This document shows, in pieces, positions 6,275-7,008 of a DNA stretch of 7,008 bases (position 1 is its first letter; the number at the start of each line of letters is the position of its first letter). Origin of the DNA: a bacterium (GTDB taxonomy: Bacteria; Gemmatimonadota; Gemmatimonadetes; Gemmatimonadales; Gemmatimonadaceae); contig JAJZRK010000168.1 in NCBI GenBank assembly GCA_021802745.1, positions 1 to 7,008 on the forward strand. Reading direction: 5' to 3'. A program made the translations under genes and the position numbers. The notes under the pieces are model-generated. The model made no database searches, was not told where the DNA came from, and saw nothing but the letters and a program-made list of their open reading frames with translations.

Positions 6275-6799
6275 ATGCGGCATGCGGCGCATTTCGCGCG
6301 CCTGGTTGCCCTCGTGGTCATCGCCGTGCTCGGGTTCCTCTTCGTTCGCTCGAAGGTGGTGCCCAAGGACTTCGGCGCAAAAGGCCATTACCGCCTGTCG
6401 GCCATCGCCGACGAGGCCGCGCGCGAGCCCCGATACATCGGCAGCGACGCGTGCGCCGACTGCCACGACGACATCGGCGCCGCATGGCGCACCGGCAAGC
6501 ACCATATCCCGCAGTGCGAGAACTGCCACGGCCCTGGCCTGCTGCACACCAAGGTGGTCGCGGAAGATTCCACGCAGGGGTATCCGGACAAGGTCCTCAA
6601 GGAGTTTCCCAAGGCGATCATCCCCGGAACCGGCATTCGGGAATGCAAGTGGTGCCACCTGAAGACGTTCGAGCGCCCCAGCGCCCTCAGGTACATCGTG
6701 AACGTCCAGCAGCACATTGAGGAACACCACGGAACGTTCACGGCGGCCTCGCGGTGCATTGACTGCCATAACCCGCACACGACGGTGGTCAAGCGATGA
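6275..6799 (+). CDS. Membrane-anchored tetraheme cytochrome c
   Basis: A 174-residue protein with one N-terminal membrane segment (about residues 8-24, LVALVVIAVLGFLFV core) that lacks an obvious cleavage site, so it probably stays as an anchor with the heme domain in the periplasm. Four heme-binding sites are present: CADCH (60-64), CENCH (81-85), CKWCH (124-128) and CIDCH (161-165). YIGSDACADCH and ENCHGPGLLH are typical of multiheme cytochrome c families, and His76, His77, His91, His147, His151 and His152 are possible extra ligands. The size and anchor recall NrfH/NapC-like quinol dehydrogenases, but the heme spacing does not let me assign it to them firmly. ATG at 6275 follows AAGGGG by seven bases. 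The stop overlaps the next gene as ATGA, indicating they work together, probably moving electrons from the quinone pool to periplasmic carriers (inference). Confidence 0.88.
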   Translation: MRHAAHFARLVALVVIAVLGFLFVRSKVVPKDFGAKGHYRLSAIADEAAREPRYIGSDACADCHDDIGAAWRTGKHHIPQCENCHGPGLLHTKVVAEDSTQGYPDKVLKEFPKAIIPGTGIRECKWCHLKTFERPSALRYIVNVQQHIEEHHGTFTAASRCIDCHNPHTTVVKR

Positions 6800-7005
6800 C
6801 CCTCCTTCCCCCCGAAGACGTCACCCGTCGCGCGTTTCTCGAGACCGTCGCCCGGACGGGAGGCCAAAGCTTCCTCTTCGGCTCGCTCTTCGTGAACACC
6901 GCCCTGCTGCGCCTGCCGCAGGCGGGCGCCGATGCCAAGGCGCGCGCCGAGACCGAGGTCGGCAAGGGCGTGATCTACGGCTTCGTCGTGGACACCCCCC
7001 CGTGA
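6796..7005 (+). CDS. Tat-signal protein, N-terminus of a probable NrfC/DmsB-like iron-sulfur subunit, apparently truncated
   Basis: A 69-codon frame whose first 40 residues form a twin-arginine (Tat) export signal: TRRAFLETV (10-18) fits the (S/T)RRxFLK pattern and is followed by a hydrophobic stretch (about 22-39). Residues 57-67 (KGVIYGFVVDT) resemble the segment just before the first CxxCxxC cluster in NrfC/DmsB-type ferredoxin subunits, but here the frame stops at TGA 7003-7005 with no cysteine. Seven consecutive C (6995-7001) sit immediately before the stop, so a sequencing indel or a real frameshift could have cut the gene short; the window ends three bases later. The start overlaps the tetraheme cytochrome stop as ATGA. 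If intact downstream, the product would be a periplasmic Fe-S electron carrier working with that cytochrome. The Tat call is firm, the family moderate. Confidence 0.65.
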   Translation: MTLLPPEDVTRRAFLETVARTGGQSFLFGSLFVNTALLRLPQAGADAKARAETEVGKGVIYGFVVDTPP

Positions 7006-7008
7006 ATC

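Noticed and set aside
4810..6366. A long minus-strand open frame (518 codons) antisense to the cytochrome genes
   Set aside because: It overlaps three clear heme protein genes and the B12 gene in another frame, is arginine/alanine-rich, and shows no recognisable domain; it is a by-product of high GC.
6138..6662. Plus-strand frame overlapping the tetraheme cytochrome gene
   Set aside because: Out of frame with the four CxxCH sites, and its translation is low-complexity proline/arginine/serine-rich.

Overview
High-GC bacterial DNA with two divergent gene blocks separated by a 127-base gap. The taxon cannot be fixed from the sequence. The mix of genes (acyl-CoA carboxylase with AtuA-family proteins, small lysine-rich c-type cytochromes, multiheme cytochrome plus Tat protein) would suit an aerobic Gemmatimonadota-like or similar soil/water chemoorganotroph, but that is a low-confidence guess.

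Minus strand, positions 5063 down to 1: a tightly packed operon of six genes read right to left. In order they are a stand-alone cobalamin (B12)-binding subunit of the methylmalonyl-CoA mutase C-terminal type, an acyl-CoA carboxylase beta (carboxyltransferase) subunit of the methylcrotonyl/geranyl-CoA carboxylase kind, an AtuA-family (DUF1446) protein, a separate small AtuA-like C-terminal domain protein, an enoyl-CoA hydratase/isomerase-family protein, and the N-terminal part of a saccharopine-dehydrogenase-like NAD(P) enzyme that runs off the window. The first four junctions are start/stop overlaps (GTGA, GTGA, TGATG, TTGA) and the last gap is 13 bases, so the products are probably made in step. 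By analogy with the acyclic terpene (Atu) and leucine (Liu) pathways, the likely theme is carboxylation and hydration of a branched acyl-CoA. The substrate is not readable from sequence. No biotin carboxylase/BCCP subunit and no mutase large subunit lies in the window.

Plus strand, positions 5191 to 7008: electron-transfer genes. Two tandem paralogous periplasmic monoheme cytochromes c come first, each with one CxxCH and a candidate Met ligand. They are separated by a 252-base gap holding a candidate promoter, an inverted repeat and a 17-base imperfect direct repeat. After a strong GC-rich hairpin come a membrane-anchored tetraheme cytochrome c and, overlapping it by ATGA, the start of a Tat-exported protein resembling the N-terminus of NrfC/DmsB-type iron-sulfur subunits. 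That last frame stops just after a run of seven C near the window end, before any cysteine cluster. The block looks like the beginning of a quinol-to-cytochrome c electron-transfer module with its soluble acceptor cytochromes.

No tRNA, rRNA, CRISPR array, insertion sequence or phage gene was seen. No gene-free stretch exceeds 300 bases.
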